Origin: Asparagopsis taxiformis
Lineage: Eukaryota > Rhodophyta > Florideophyceae > Bonnemaisoniales > Bonnemaisoniaceae
Direction of reading: 5' to 3'
Length of the DNA: 64,000 bases
Assembly (NCBI GenBank): GCA_030407315.1
Contig: JALQPE010001681.1
Span: forward strand, 55,656 to 119,655
Positions within the stretch are counted from its first letter, which is position 1; each line of letters opens with the position of its first letter. A program made the position numbers and the translations under genes. The notes under the pieces are model-generated. The model was not told the DNA's origin. It made no database searches and saw only the letters and a list, made by a program, of their open reading frames with translations. Below, piece after piece: positions 54,146 to 64,000 of this stretch.

Positions 54146-54365
54146 TTTCCAGCACTAACCACTGTGTCATCCACTTCTTTCCATCTATGTGCCAGCAGAA
54201 GTTTCTGGGTTCTCTACAATCCGCTTACTCAAGCTCTGGCTCCACTATCAACGGTATGTTCTCTCGCTTCTAACCATGCTTCTAGCGTTGATGAAGTTAC
54301 ATTCCTAGCACTAACCATTGATTCATCTATTCTTTTCCTTCCAGGTGCCAACAGAAATTTCTGGC
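54146..54365 (+). other. Intron-like segment and duplicated acceptor region
   Basis: 54254-54344 (91 nt) begins GTATGT, has GCACTAACC as a branch-like motif and ends TTCCTTCCAG. The acceptor region (AGCACTAACCA...GTGCCA(A/G)CAG...TTTCTGG) is a diverged copy of 54148-54212, so the exon-intron border seems duplicated. No coding frame connects across. Confidence 0.4.
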
Positions 54366-54730
54366 TTCCCCTCATCTCTCTTTTCATGCCTATATGTATT
54401 TGTAGTTACTTTATGTAGAGCTAGTGTTTTGCCGTTTAGTATCTGCCATGGTGGCATAGTTCATAGTTCCGTAGTGCAGTGTACAGATGATGTTCATGTC
54501 GTTAAACTTTTGGCGTTAGCTGCCCATTTACCTATTCCATATCCACTACACCATATCGTAAATCTTGCGTACCCGCTACTGGCTGCAACCTAGTCTAATT
54601 CATTGTCCCTATGCCGATTTCCATTCTACCTAGATATCGTTTCAGTCAGACCTATCCGTCCCGCAGTTTCTCCGCAAAAGTGCGATGTGCCGCCCGTTCT
54701 ACCTTTCAGTTTCTACCCAGAGCGCCCACC

Positions 54731-54935
54731 GGTGCAACCACTCTACCCAGTGGACATGGTCCACGCCCACCCGACGGTACAACTACTCTACCCAGTGGAC
54801 ATGGTCCACGCCCACCCGACGGTACAACTACTCTACCCAGTGGACATGGTCCACGCCCACCCGACGGTACAACTACTCTACCCAGTGAACATGGTCCACG
54901 CCAACCCGACGGTACAACCACTACATCCAGTGGAA
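54731..54935 (+). repeat. 45-base tandem repeat, four copies plus a partial
   Basis: GGT(A/G)CAACxACTCTACCCAG recurs every 45 bases from 54731. As 45 is divisible by three, all forward frames stay open and give 15-residue repeats (for example PVDMVHAHPTVQLLY). A 120-codon frame starts with ATG at 54611 and a 300-codon frame spans 54603-55505 without an early ATG. Neither has a recognisable domain, so I do not call a gene, but a repeat protein cannot be excluded. Confidence 0.75.
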
Positions 54936-55505
54936 GTGAACCGTACCCATTACAGTGCTCCACAGTGGAATAATACCAGTGTCACGAGCAGGTGTTATAA
55001 TAGAATATATCCGGGCTTTACACAGTACTGTAGTTTGGAAACTAACCGCGCTTTGCCTTGGGCCGTACATGCCCAGTCAATGGTCCCTTTCCAAATTATC
55101 GTTTGGCCAGTTCCACAAGTCAGCTTGGTCACGTCCCATGAGCAAAAAGTCACCTACTCTGGAATTATTCCAATGAATACAATAATCATACTTTGGTCAC
55201 CGTCCATTCAGCGAGTGCTGCTTACGCCTGGTTTCAGACACCGGACCGTCACGGTGTGCCCATTATATTTTATAGTTTATTTCTACGAATCGCTCTGCAC
55301 CTTCCACCACATATCGCAGTCACGGTGCACCCCATATCTAACTATACCCATATACAGTACTGGTTCCATTCCAACAGTCCGTGCCTGCGTGACTTGGCCC
55401 GTTCTAGTCAACCCGCCGTCCTGCTCATATATGGACGTGGTTCATTTCCATCCCTACGTGTCCTTCCGTACATGGTTCAGCCATCACCTCACGGCCACAC
55501 CATAG

Positions 55506-56234
55506 TTCTGCTTGGTTCCTGCCTACTGTAAAACGAAATCGCCGTGCTGGTCTCAGCCCATGATTTTTTACATTTTTTTCGATGGGCCTTATCCAAACGT
55601 TGGGGATGGGCGTTCCGCTAAAATATGGTGACTAGTTCTACTGTACAATACGGCATTTTCCATGGAATATTCTCTATTTTTGCTTATCCTGTGATGCTCG
55701 ATGGACTCGACTCGGCTCATCCTTCCATGACTCAAAATCGAGTGCGGGCACTGGGAAAAGCATTACACGGTCAGATACTCAGTTCAGACATCCAAGCACA
55801 TCGAATTACTCGCCCAACCCCATCTCCCAAATTTCACATCCCACACAAACACACATTGTGTTGACACTCACTGACTGACTCACTCACAGATAGATAGATA
55901 GATACATGGGACATTTCTTTGCATCCACCCGTGATGCACCAAATTTTGCACCATATTTAGTGCATTGCATGGTATTTACAATCCAGTTTCAATTCCACCT
56001 CGCGCCCTCTCCACCATTTTTGCACTATCCCTGTCAAATTATTTCCCTCCCGTATCCATCCAGAATCACCACAACCTGACAAAAAACATAAATAGACCCC
56101 ATCCGCCCGTTCATCCACCTTCTTCCCCATCATCCCACACCGAACGTACTCCAGCATACCCCAACTCTCGACAGTCCGTCCCAATTGTCTCAAAGCCAGC
56201 GAAACAACCACCTCACGCGAAACATCCTGACAGC
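55506..56234. other. Upstream region of the basic-protein gene
   Basis: Holds a short (GATA)n run at about 55888-55905 and, at about 56085-56092, ATAAATAG, a TATA-box-like element some 145 bases before the ATG at 56235. Otherwise nothing seen. Confidence 0.4.
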
Positions 56235-56705
56235 ATGGCCATCCTCACTTTCCCCAAAGTGCGCATTGAATATCCGATCGACATCGACCTTCCCCTTGAT
56301 GACATGATCCGCGAGCACCAGGAACGGGAGCGAAGCGAGAAAACGGTGAAACAGGAAGCTACCCAATCCGGGAAGGGAGGGTGCAAAAAAATAAAGCTGC
56401 GAAGCGAGCAAAACGAAGAAAGCCAGAACAAGAAACGAAAGATCCAGGGGGAAGGGGAGGGGGCGAAACGCGAAGTAGAAGGCCTGAAAGCGTCGCGGTC
56501 CCAGAGCAAGCGAAACAAGAAGCGAAAGCTTCGAAGCGAACCAAACAAAAAACGTCCATGCAAGAAAAGAAAGGTATGGGTGGGGCAGAACCAGGCTCCT
56601 CCTGTACCTTCCAGTAGTAACGCAGCTAAGAGGCGCCGCGCACCAGAGAACCTGTCCTCTCCAGCCACTCCGCATCGTCCGCAGAAAAGACCCAGACGCC
56701 AGTGA
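56235..56705 (+). CDS. Small Lys/Arg-rich hypothetical protein (156 aa)
   Basis: ATG at 56235 (AGCATGGCC). The first ~40 residues are ordinary (MAILTFPKVRIEYPIDIDLP), followed by a predicted helix with DDMIREHQERER. The rest is dominated by Lys, Arg, Glu and Gln, with several KKRK-type clusters that would act as nuclear signals, ending in PQKRPRRQ. There is no recognisable domain and no cysteine-rich motif. The frame extends 90 codons upstream, but that part is low-complexity and the TATA-like element lies within it, so I use the internal ATG. A nuclear, nucleic-acid-binding protein is a guess from composition only. Confidence 0.45.
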   Translation: MAILTFPKVRIEYPIDIDLPLDDMIREHQERERSEKTVKQEATQSGKGGCKKIKLRSEQNEESQNKKRKIQGEGEGAKREVEGLKASRSQSKRNKKRKLRSEPNKKRPCKKRKVWVGQNQAPPVPSSSNAAKRRRAPENLSSPATPHRPQKRPRRQ

Positions 56706-56919
56706 CTCACCGAGCCCAGCGTATCGCAGTTAATCTCAGTCTCGTCCCGTACCGTCAAATGCATTACTAGCCAGCCCAGTTCCTAGAAGTCCAGTCCAGT
56801 CGGTCCAGTCCCATTCCGCCCTATCTAGTTCAGTTCAGCTCCTCCCAATCCAGTCTAGTCCGTCCCATCCCGTCCTACCCATCCCAGCCCAGCATAGATC
56901 AGTCAGTTAACTGGCTAGC

Positions 56920-56989
56920 TGAACTGGATAGGACGGGACTGGAAGGAGCTCCCTAAGGAGTTCCTTCCAGTCCCGTTCTATACATTTCA
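56920..56989. repeat. Hairpin with 33-base arms
   Basis: TGAACTGGATAGGACGGGAC... pairs with ...GTCCCGTTCTATACATTTCA with four mismatches and a 4-base loop (CTAA). The preceding ~150 bases are degenerate CCAGTCC-type simple sequence. Confidence 0.8.
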
Positions 56990-59900
56990 GTACAGCACAG
57001 TTCTATCTTTTGTTACTTCCTCTAGTCTCCTTCCGTCTCATTTCTATCGTGATCATATACTCATTTATGAGCTCTCATCCATCCACACATCGGCGGAAAC
57101 TCACAATGCACAACAGAGACTTTCTCTCCAGCACAGAAACACATATGAACGACTGAACGCGTGGAAAAGTCTAGGTCGGCATTTGAAAGCTCGAATCAGT
57201 TCATTATCGTCCATGCTCTGCAGAATACTCTATGTTTTGTCTCAACCGAATGAAATTCGAGACTAGCAATGTTTCCCAACAGACATATCCAGAAGAAGAT
57301 ATGGATGAGGCAGCTTGGCTGCGGGTGCAGAGTAGGAACAGTCAGATTGTAGTCCATTAGATTTTTATACGTCACAGTCGAGTAGTACGATGGAAGTGCG
57401 ACACACGACCGAAGGGTTTCCGACAAGATGTTCTGCGATAAAGGGTGTTGATGAATTTCTAAAGGGGTGCAATGTAGCGTTCGGACCCAATTGCCTGTCT
57501 AAAATCCAGAATAAATCTTCCCAAAGCTGCAAGAAAGCGAAATTGGACGGATTGAGAAATCGTTGAGGTGATGTAAGATGAAAGGGTCTCTGTGAGAGAT
57601 TTGAAATCGATCAGGGATCATCTTTGCTCTGTTTCCACAGCAAAACCATTACATCCAGCGCAAAACAGGTCCTGCAGCTCTGTTGTGCCGGTTGTCAAAT
57701 GTTTAGAACACCCACAAAGAGTAAATATGTCGAACTATTTCAAATTATTGTTGAATCGTCGAATCAACATTGCTCATACCACGAGTGGCGTGAGATTGTG
57801 CGTGCATATCAAGCAGCAGCCAGGCGTCTCCGCCCTCCTGGTGTATCACTGGACGTGTTCGTGTCGCTGCACTCAAAACTTGCGGATCTCAGTTGGTGTT
57901 TGCCTGCTCCTACCTTATCTGACTGTGATGCGCGGCAATAGTCAATCCTTAGTCTTTCAGCTCTATCAGCGCCCCAGGTTCGCTGCCTCCCTGTACCAGT
58001 TTCCTCTTTTCCCTCACGGGTTCTGTTCCCTATACTTCCAAACTGTGTTCCATGTGCTCAATTACCCTTTCCTTCCCACGAGGGACCTTCAGATGCTTGT
58101 TGGATCACCATTCTTGTGGGACAAATGCACGAAACGGGCGGGCACTTACGACTAATCGAAAAAGCCAATGGGCTACTTGGGCTGTACGAGCAAAGAAGTT
58201 GCCGTAACGCGGTGACGTGACGACACACACTTGTCAGCTCACGCGACCATTCAATGCAATCGCCAGTGGTGACCGTTGCATCCCGGCGGTTTCCTTTTTA
58301 CATATTTCAAAATTGTGTACAACTGGCGGGTGCGCGAGCGAGCGTGGTATGCGTCACGTGTAGGGAGACTGGTAACTGTAAACGTATTTTAATACCATCG
58401 CGGCTGCCGGCGTAGACCGTCCGGTTGGATACCCCGGAACGGGCCATTCGGGCCCGACACGCTATTACAAGTAGTGACCAATCTCCAATGAGTAAAGAGC
58501 AAATTACCACTCTAGTGCTACGATCCAGGTCAAATCTAGAGGCGAAGCACTGTTTCCACGCCCGTGTCAATCGATCCGTCTTGTAAAGCGTTCCGTTGCG
58601 TACCGACAGTGTCGGTGCGTCACGTACCTTGGTCACCGGGTTTCCACGAAGCGTCAACACGAAGCCTGCACATGTGAGGCTGATCAAGGTTACAAGTGTC
58701 GCTCAAGCGTGATTATCTGTAGCAGACACAATCTGTGTGTCGCGACGCTCTTTCCAGGTTGACAATCCGTTACAGCACCTCCCCGTTCCCGTTATCCAAC
58801 CTAGCCACCGCCGGCTCGTCCACCGCACTGGTTGATATTCGTTTAGTAATGATCAAGACCCGTCTGATTCAACCACCCTACCACCTACCGATTCAAGAAC
58901 AGAGGGCGGTCTTCGGTAGTGTGAACGCACTTCACCGCTTCGGGATAATAGAATCAAGTCGTGCGACACCAGTCCCCCCCCCGACGACTACTCGGGACGT
59001 TTGAAATGATTCCCAAGCTTTTACGTCTAAGCGTCGATTTGAGCCCTACAGTTGTCACTGTATCCACAACAGCCAATCTTCTGTCCAGCAGCCAAGTTCT
59101 TCCACTACCTCTTGCTTCCCTATTCCACCACTGAGAACTCCCTTCACATACTGAGTGCCCGTTGTAAACTTTTTAGTGTATCACTCCCACCTTCAGTGTG
59201 TCACTGACCCAATGTTGGTTCTATCCCCTCTACCCATTCAGGATCTCAGGTCCTAAATACAACCTCTGAACTGTAACCCAGTATCAAATGAACCGACATT
59301 CTCAATGTATCGCATCTGTCTTTTCAAAACATACAGCCAAGCAAGCGATCAGCCAAAAACTACTAACTGTACCTTCGAGCCTGAATACCGAGACAGGATA
59401 GTTTGAACGCCTCTTGGTGCTTTCCTAAAACAGCTCACAAACCTGATTCGAATCGATATCAGAGTCATTGCACCACAAATCAAACCCATGGATGGAAACC
59501 CTCCATGACTCGCTTTCATAGTCTCCTATATTCATCACCACAATGAAACCACCAAAGAAACGTTCAAGGTGTACGATAGATGCAGGATGAATCAATCGGA
59601 GGGAGCTTCAAATTGTTACTAGTAGTACAAGATGCACTCACGCACTCACCCATCAAGAGTAAGAAAGGTTACAGACATCCATACCAGCTCTGCAGTCGAC
59701 ACAAGTGAGCCAGTTCAGCTACGAATGAACGTCACACCTGTCCTCAAACGGGAACAGCCTCCGACGATAGACAAGGGGATGTTTGTGGTGATGCTGCGTC
59801 AATCACTTCGATGTGCCTCTCTATGAGGCACTAGTAGGTGGTCCATTCGTTTCGTTGGTGTGGTTTCCCAAGCAAACGGGTCCCATTCCTAGTAAGCTCA

Positions 59901-60548
59901 TGAGCTGCAGACTGTAGCAAGTGGTTCATGAAAATCCTCTACAACTACTTATTTGATGGAATTGGACTTGTACGAGTTGAGCGTGTGCTCCACAATTAAC
60001 TAACCGAAGAGAAGAGTCGGTACTGCGTCGTTATGTGCCTGGTGGATCACATACTGTGTCTGGACTGAGATTGCCGTAACTCTTTATTCTTACTTGATCA
60101 CTGGACTCGGTTATTATAGTCCCGTTCCCCTCTCGGTGGACGGTGGTGCGCGTGTGACAGCCTGTCTCTACTTATCCTACTATCTGTAAGGTGTTTAGCG
60201 AGTTCGGTGTGTGTAGTGGCATGGACGGCACGACCAAAGGGGCCGGCTGTTCCATCCACCTGGCGTCTGTTCGGTATAACTGTCACAATGCAGCAGTGAA
60301 TGACACGTTTATTTCCGCAAATTTGATTATCTTTTTGAAATAAATTTGGAAGCCAACCGCCCAGCGAAGTGAGCAGTGCAGTGCAGTGCAGCGCAGCCAC
60401 GGCGCAGCAGAATCGCCACGGCGGCCACCGCCGTGAAACACCCATTGGCATCCGGCCACTGCTGTAAGTTACCCATCTGCATCATACAAAATTTGTATTC
60501 GTATTACAAATACACATTCACTCGCTGTGCACAGCCATGCGAGAGGAT
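56990..60548. other. 3.6 kb without a convincing gene
   Basis: The only frame that looks protein-like is 57624-57941 (plus, 105 codons), whose middle (KYVELFQIIVESS, HEWREIVRAYQAAARRL) would form amphipathic helices. A 187-codon frame (57592-58155) overlaps it, and I cannot decide between them or rule out both. Nothing else seen. Confidence 0.3.
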
Positions 60549-60919
60549 GTGCCTGTAGCTCAGTTGGAAGTAGCGCTCGTGTCATACCCTGGTCTCCCGA
60601 GCTGGAACCTGATGAACACACCCCGTTCGCGGTGAAACCTTTCCACGGGCCGCGGGGGAGCGTTCTGGTGCGCTCCAATCGGGTGCACACGGGCCACAGA
60701 GGGAGTCGGGGTGCCGCGGGCGCGCCGCATCGGCGGTCCTGCGGCCGGCGAACGGCTGTACACGCATTCCCTCGAGCCAGAGATCTCCCGAGGGCGCAGG
60801 AGATCCCGAGCTATGGGGAAATGCGCTGCTCGTCTGCCTCTGCGAGGTCATCGGTCCCCTGTGGCTCGTGGATTACCTGATTACACGAGAGGTACCGGGA
60901 TCGAAGCCCGGTAGGCACA
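60549..60919 (+). tRNA. tRNA-Met (CAU) with a 297-nt intron
   Basis: 5' exon 60549-60586: acceptor GTGCCTG, T8-A9, D-arm with a perfect A box (TAGCTCAGTTGG), anticodon stem CTCGT, loop G-T-CAT-A. Intron 60587-60883, after position 37, the canonical place. 3' exon 60884-60919: C38, stem ACGAG, variable AGGTA, T-arm CCGGG/CCCGG with loop ATCGAAG, acceptor TAGGCAC, discriminator A. All stems pair apart from a G-T at the seventh acceptor pair and one D-stem mismatch. CAT makes it methionine (elongator-like; no initiator features checked) or, if modified, isoleucine. The intron has no run of four T, as a Pol III transcript needs. Confidence 0.85.
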
Positions 60920-60932
60920 TCCGCTCGGAATA

Positions 60933-60938
60933 TTTTTT
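60933..60938 (+). terminator. Pol III terminator (T6)
   Basis: A run of six T starts 14 bases after the tRNA discriminator base and is the first run of four or more T after the 5' exon. Confidence 0.8.
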
Positions 60939-61148
60939 CTACCGAGGTCGGTCAGCTTGTAGCTCGAAAATTCTGAGCCAGGCATGCAGACAGTTAGACA
61001 TAGAGCAAACTGGCAGTGTCTGCGTGAGAATTGCGCGATGCGATAGATCCTGCCCTCGTATCAGATATATAGATACTTGACACTAAAACTATTCTGAAAC
61101 CATTCTATCGGTTCAGCAAGAATCGGATGCGTGTGGTAGGTGGTTGGT

Positions 61149-61186
61149 TGTGATGGAACTAAATTTTCTAATTTAGTTCCATCACA
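61149..61186. repeat. Hairpin with ~17-base arms
   Basis: TGTGATGGAACTAAATT pairs perfectly with AATTTAGTTCCATCACA across a short TTCT loop. Confidence 0.8.
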
Positions 61187-62039
61187 CCCACCCACCAAAC
61201 TCTTACTGCTGACGTATAGTAGAAGGGAAAGAAGGGAGCACGCAATGACGAGATAATGGCATTCGGTCTGGTCTGGAGACCGGCACAGCACATGCTTATT
61301 ATCGTGGATGACGTTGGTGCAGGTTCGGAGTATAGGGGCTGCAACGGGGGTGTGAGGCAGTATGGTTGTTGTGATGCTGGGAAGAAATGAAAACAGTGAA
61401 CGGGAGTGTTGATAGTGGTGTGGAGCTTTATGATTGTACAGTTTCAGTTATTTGCACATATTTCATTCGTGGTGTCGTGACGAAAGACGATGAGGTATTG
61501 TGACAAGGTGCGGTGATGACAAAGAGAGAGGGAGCGCGCGCTCGTGGTTCAGTACAGATATGGTATGACTGCTAGGAGAGGTGCAAGGACGTTTGTTTCG
61601 GAGCTGTATCGCATGCGTGTGTAGCAAAAACATGATGTCCAGACCAATGCCTCCCGGTGTGTTCTGAATCTGGCGAGGCGGTTTGCAATCTCCAGCACGG
61701 TGCGCTGTGCAGCCTCAATGGCATGATAGATATGCTGTTCGCTCTCTATTGCAGTATTCACTGTTGTATGAATTGAAGACCGCTTTCCACCCTTGCTCCG
61801 AGTATTGATCTACGTGTTCGTCCTCGCCCTTTTCGCCTCATCCATCTATTCTTTTCTTCGTTCGTTCGTTCGTTCGTCGGCCCATTCATTTATTGAAAGA
61901 TTAGATTGCAATACATGGCACACGTCGCACGCACACCCACCGTCCCAAATCTCAAATCAAATCACTCCCCATAACCAACTCGTGCACATTCTCCATACAA
62001 CTACTATTGCTATTGCCCCGCACTGTCCAGCTCCTCGCG
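61187..62039. other. No gene seen
   Basis: About 850 bases of mixed sequence. Short frames only; a TTCGTTCGTTCG microsatellite lies at about 61857-61875. Confidence 0.35.
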
Positions 62040-62603
62040 TCACGAGCGAACATACGGCACATAGAACACTCTCCTGCGCGTTCGAATAGACTTGCACAAT
62101 CCCTTCCGCCCCTTCCTGATCCACGGCACAATTCGCTTCCTCGTCACCCGCCTGATACACATCAGCAACACCTTTCCAAACTTCTTTGCCAGCTTGGCAG
62201 CAACCTTCTTCGGTACGCACACATACCGCGGCTCGCATGTGCGACTCTTGCACTTGAAGCCCTTGCTCTTGAGAAAGTAATAGCACTTTCCAGGACGGGC
62301 CTTGACCTGTTTGCAGGGGCACGTTCTTGGGAATCGGGCCCCAAACGCTTTCTTCTTGCGAATAGTGACCGGCAATGAACCACCTACGTCGTCCATCTCC
62401 TCAATCGTCTCACCGGCCCCAACGTCATTGCCAGAGTCCTCCCGCTCCTGCTGCTGGGATTGATGGCCATTTTGTACATTTGCAATTCTTCTGGCGTTTG
62501 TCGCACCGGGTATCTCTCGGCCGCGCTCAGAAACACTGCTCGCGTGTACCGAGATTGTTGAGATGACTGAGAGCAGAAGCAGGGTGACGAACACGACCTT
62601 CAT
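62040..62603 (-). CDS. Secreted basic cysteine-rich protein (187 aa)
   Basis: ATG at 62603 opens a classic signal peptide (MKVVFVTLLLLSVISTISVHA, cleavage near residue 22). A Gln/Asp/Glu-rich segment follows (~23-85), then a compact cysteine block, C-x-C-x9-C-x10-C-x4-C-x5-C, including TCPCK, GKCYYF, RTCEPRYVC. The C-terminal 65 residues are very rich in Lys and Arg with two more Cys. No enzyme motif. The frame extends 86 codons upstream, but the TATA box at 62721-62730 and the signal peptide support the internal start. Extracellular or cell-wall location is likely; the Cys block suggests disulphides. I recall similar small Cys-block secreted proteins in florideophyte red algae, but cannot verify it here. 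A defence or matrix role is speculation. Confidence 0.7.
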   Translation of the reverse strand: MKVVFVTLLLLSVISTISVHASSVSERGREIPGATNARRIANVQNGHQSQQQEREDSGNDVGAGETIEEMDDVGGSLPVTIRKKKAFGARFPRTCPCKQVKARPGKCYYFLKSKGFKCKSRTCEPRYVCVPKKVAAKLAKKFGKVLLMCIRRVTRKRIVPWIRKGRKGLCKSIRTRRRVFYVPYVRS

Positions 62604-62720
62604 TTTCGAGATACACTGTCGTGTAGATGAGGGGTCGATGAATTGCCGATGCGTTGGGAGGACAGAGCGGGCAAGTGTGGGTGGCGTGTAATCGGCCGGT
62701 TGATCGATCGATGGATCAGT

Positions 62721-62730
62721 GTTTATATAG
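62721..62730 (-). promoter_or_regulatory. TATA box of the secreted-protein gene
   Basis: The minus strand reads CTATATAAAC here, about 120 bases upstream of the ATG at 62603. Confidence 0.6.
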
Positions 62731-62739
62731 TGACTCCAT

Positions 62740-63508
62740 GCGCTAGACCGTACGGCTCCAGCCCTCTCCTCCACTTCCACCATAATATTTAGTCCATGAT
62801 GACGGTGCAGAGTAGAACGGTGAAACGTAATCTTCTCGCCTACGCTACCAAGTAACCCCATCTCACCCTACCCGCGTGCACCCCCGCAGAGCTGTACGAC
62901 TGCCATGCAATCCCCACATCCTCTCCATTCACAACCACAACTGCTAAATAAAACATTGCAAACATAACACTGTGTTTCACCCGCGATTTCCAAATTCTGA
63001 CCGATCCGCCATGGCCGCGTGATACCACAAACTGCGCCCAAGCACTACAAATTGTAGGAGGATGGAGGTACCGTATTTGCTCAGGTGCGATTCAGTTCGC
63101 ATTATTTGCAACAACAGCCGAGCCGGGTGTTGCGCTGCAGGTAACCTCGACTCGCCGACCGCACAATCGCTTTTCACCTCGTCTGTATTCACAACCAACC
63201 TCGATCGTGTCGTTGAGCTCGATATCCCCACCACCTTCAACGAATGTTCTCCCACCACCCACCCTGCTGCCCACATCTAGACATGAAAATACTGTTCGAT
63301 TGTTTCGCAGTCACGCCATTGTAGTTTTCCACACTATACCCAGACGGAAAGTTCAGTTGTCTCGTCTCGGCAGAATCTACAAACGCAGACGCACATATTC
63401 AAAGTTGCTTGACCAGTAAAATAATAATATCATATCAATTTAAATTAATGACCCCCTCTTCAGTACGTGTTCCAAACTATGATCGTTCACCTCGCTCGCT
63501 ACGACCGC
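62740..63508. other. No gene seen
   Basis: About 770 bases between the secreted-protein promoter and the end of the ARM-like gene. Only short frames. Confidence 0.35.
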
Positions 63509-64000
63509 TTACTCCACCTGCATCTCTTCCAAACTGGCACCCAGGGATTGACAAACCTTCACAACCCTTTCCACACCAAAGTCACTCCGTTTCATCAGTA
63601 GCTTCACCACAGTCCTCGCTTCAATGTCCGCAAGCGCCTTTGATTCAACGCATCTCCATAATCCATCGGCACTTTCTAGGAATAGCTGTCCAATAGCAGC
63701 CAGGCATTCTACGACTGCTCCTGAAGCTGGATACTTTTGAAACACTTGTCGAATCGCTCGTCCGTCTGCTACAACCTGTAGCGCTCCAGCTGTAGAGAAT
63801 GGCCCTTTGCATGAGCACCAGCAATTTAGAACAGCTTCTCTTGAAATCACACTCAGCTCCGAGATCACAAATTCTCTGTTGCCACCGTGACGTTACAGAG
63901 TACAGAGTGTAGTTGCTGCTCAACAAATGATGCTGCTGCAGTAAATGCTGCTGATGGCTTCAATTTCTTGACTTTCAGACAATTCAATTCCATCTCCTGT
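63509..64000 (-). CDS. Helical-repeat (ARM-like) protein, 3' part, one frame break
   Basis: The gene enters from beyond the window. From 64000 the minus strand is open as LKVKKLKPSAAFT, FVEQQLHSVLCNV, TVATEN, then hits a stop. At the A3 run (plus strand) 63869-63871 a -1 step restores a second frame that continues FVISELSVISREAVLNC, LQVVADGRAIRQVF, AVVECLAAIGQLF, and ends at 63509. The pattern (paired amphipathic helices, short Gly/Asn turns) is that of ARM/HEAT repeats; the exact family is not identifiable. One extra base in the homopolymer would join both frames, so a base-call error is likely. An intron across the junction is the alternative. It looks like a conserved host gene, not a transposon gene. 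Confidence 0.5.

Noticed and set aside
57592..58155. 187-codon plus-strand frame
   Set aside because: Overlaps another frame that looks as plausible, has no domain and atypical composition; left as uncertain.

Overview
The window looks like nuclear DNA of a eukaryote with long, essentially intron-free protein genes, TATA-type promoters, a tRNA gene with an intron, a few short GT-AG introns in apparently non-coding sequence, and a very high load of mobile DNA. A florideophyte red alga is my best guess. It rests on the intron-poor genes, the transposon-rich context and a small secreted cysteine-rich protein, and it is inference, not proof.

Layout. 1-1210: complex tandem array. 1796-7200: CACTA/Plavaka-type transposase convergent with a coiled-coil partner. 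7434-11572: an element with ~180-bp terminal inverted repeats carrying a DNA adenine/cytosine-N4 methyltransferase fused to a SET domain, with one frame break. 11841-13739: tandem repeats and extra copies of that element's terminus. 14079-18014: ParB-like domain plus 2-oxoglutarate/Fe(II) dioxygenase. 18290-18750: more terminus copies. 18751-20194: purine-rich DNA without a convincing gene. 20195-45119: a region bounded by inverted CACTACGGTGTTG ends with ACAGT-rich subterminal repeats, possibly one ~25-kb CACTA-like element. It holds a coiled-coil protein, a Tudor/Agenet-like protein, an intact ParB-methyltransferase-SET fusion, two ParB-dioxygenase genes (each between palindromic repeat blocks) and a transposase. 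45072-47624: ParB plus zinc-cluster protein whose C-terminus is encoded by the transposon end. 48081-53558: another CACTA-like transposase with its own subterminal repeats. 53559-64000: sparser, more host-like DNA with hairpins, a small basic protein, a tRNA-Met with a 297-nt intron, a secreted cysteine-rich protein and the 3' part of a helical-repeat (ARM-like) gene running off the window.

How they fit together (inference). Transposases of one superfamily lie next to genes that look like chromatin writers (beta-class DNA methyltransferase fused to SET) and chromatin erasers or modifiers (ParB fused to dioxygenase). All the latter share a ParB-like N-terminal domain, as found in prokaryotic and phage DNA-modification proteins. 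The main hypothesis is a mobile, self-encoded DNA/histone modification system in which selfish elements write and erase marks on themselves or on the host. Several genes are split by single frame breaks, and every break I could locate is in the same (-1) sense, mostly near homopolymers, so base-call errors must be excluded before calling them pseudogenes.
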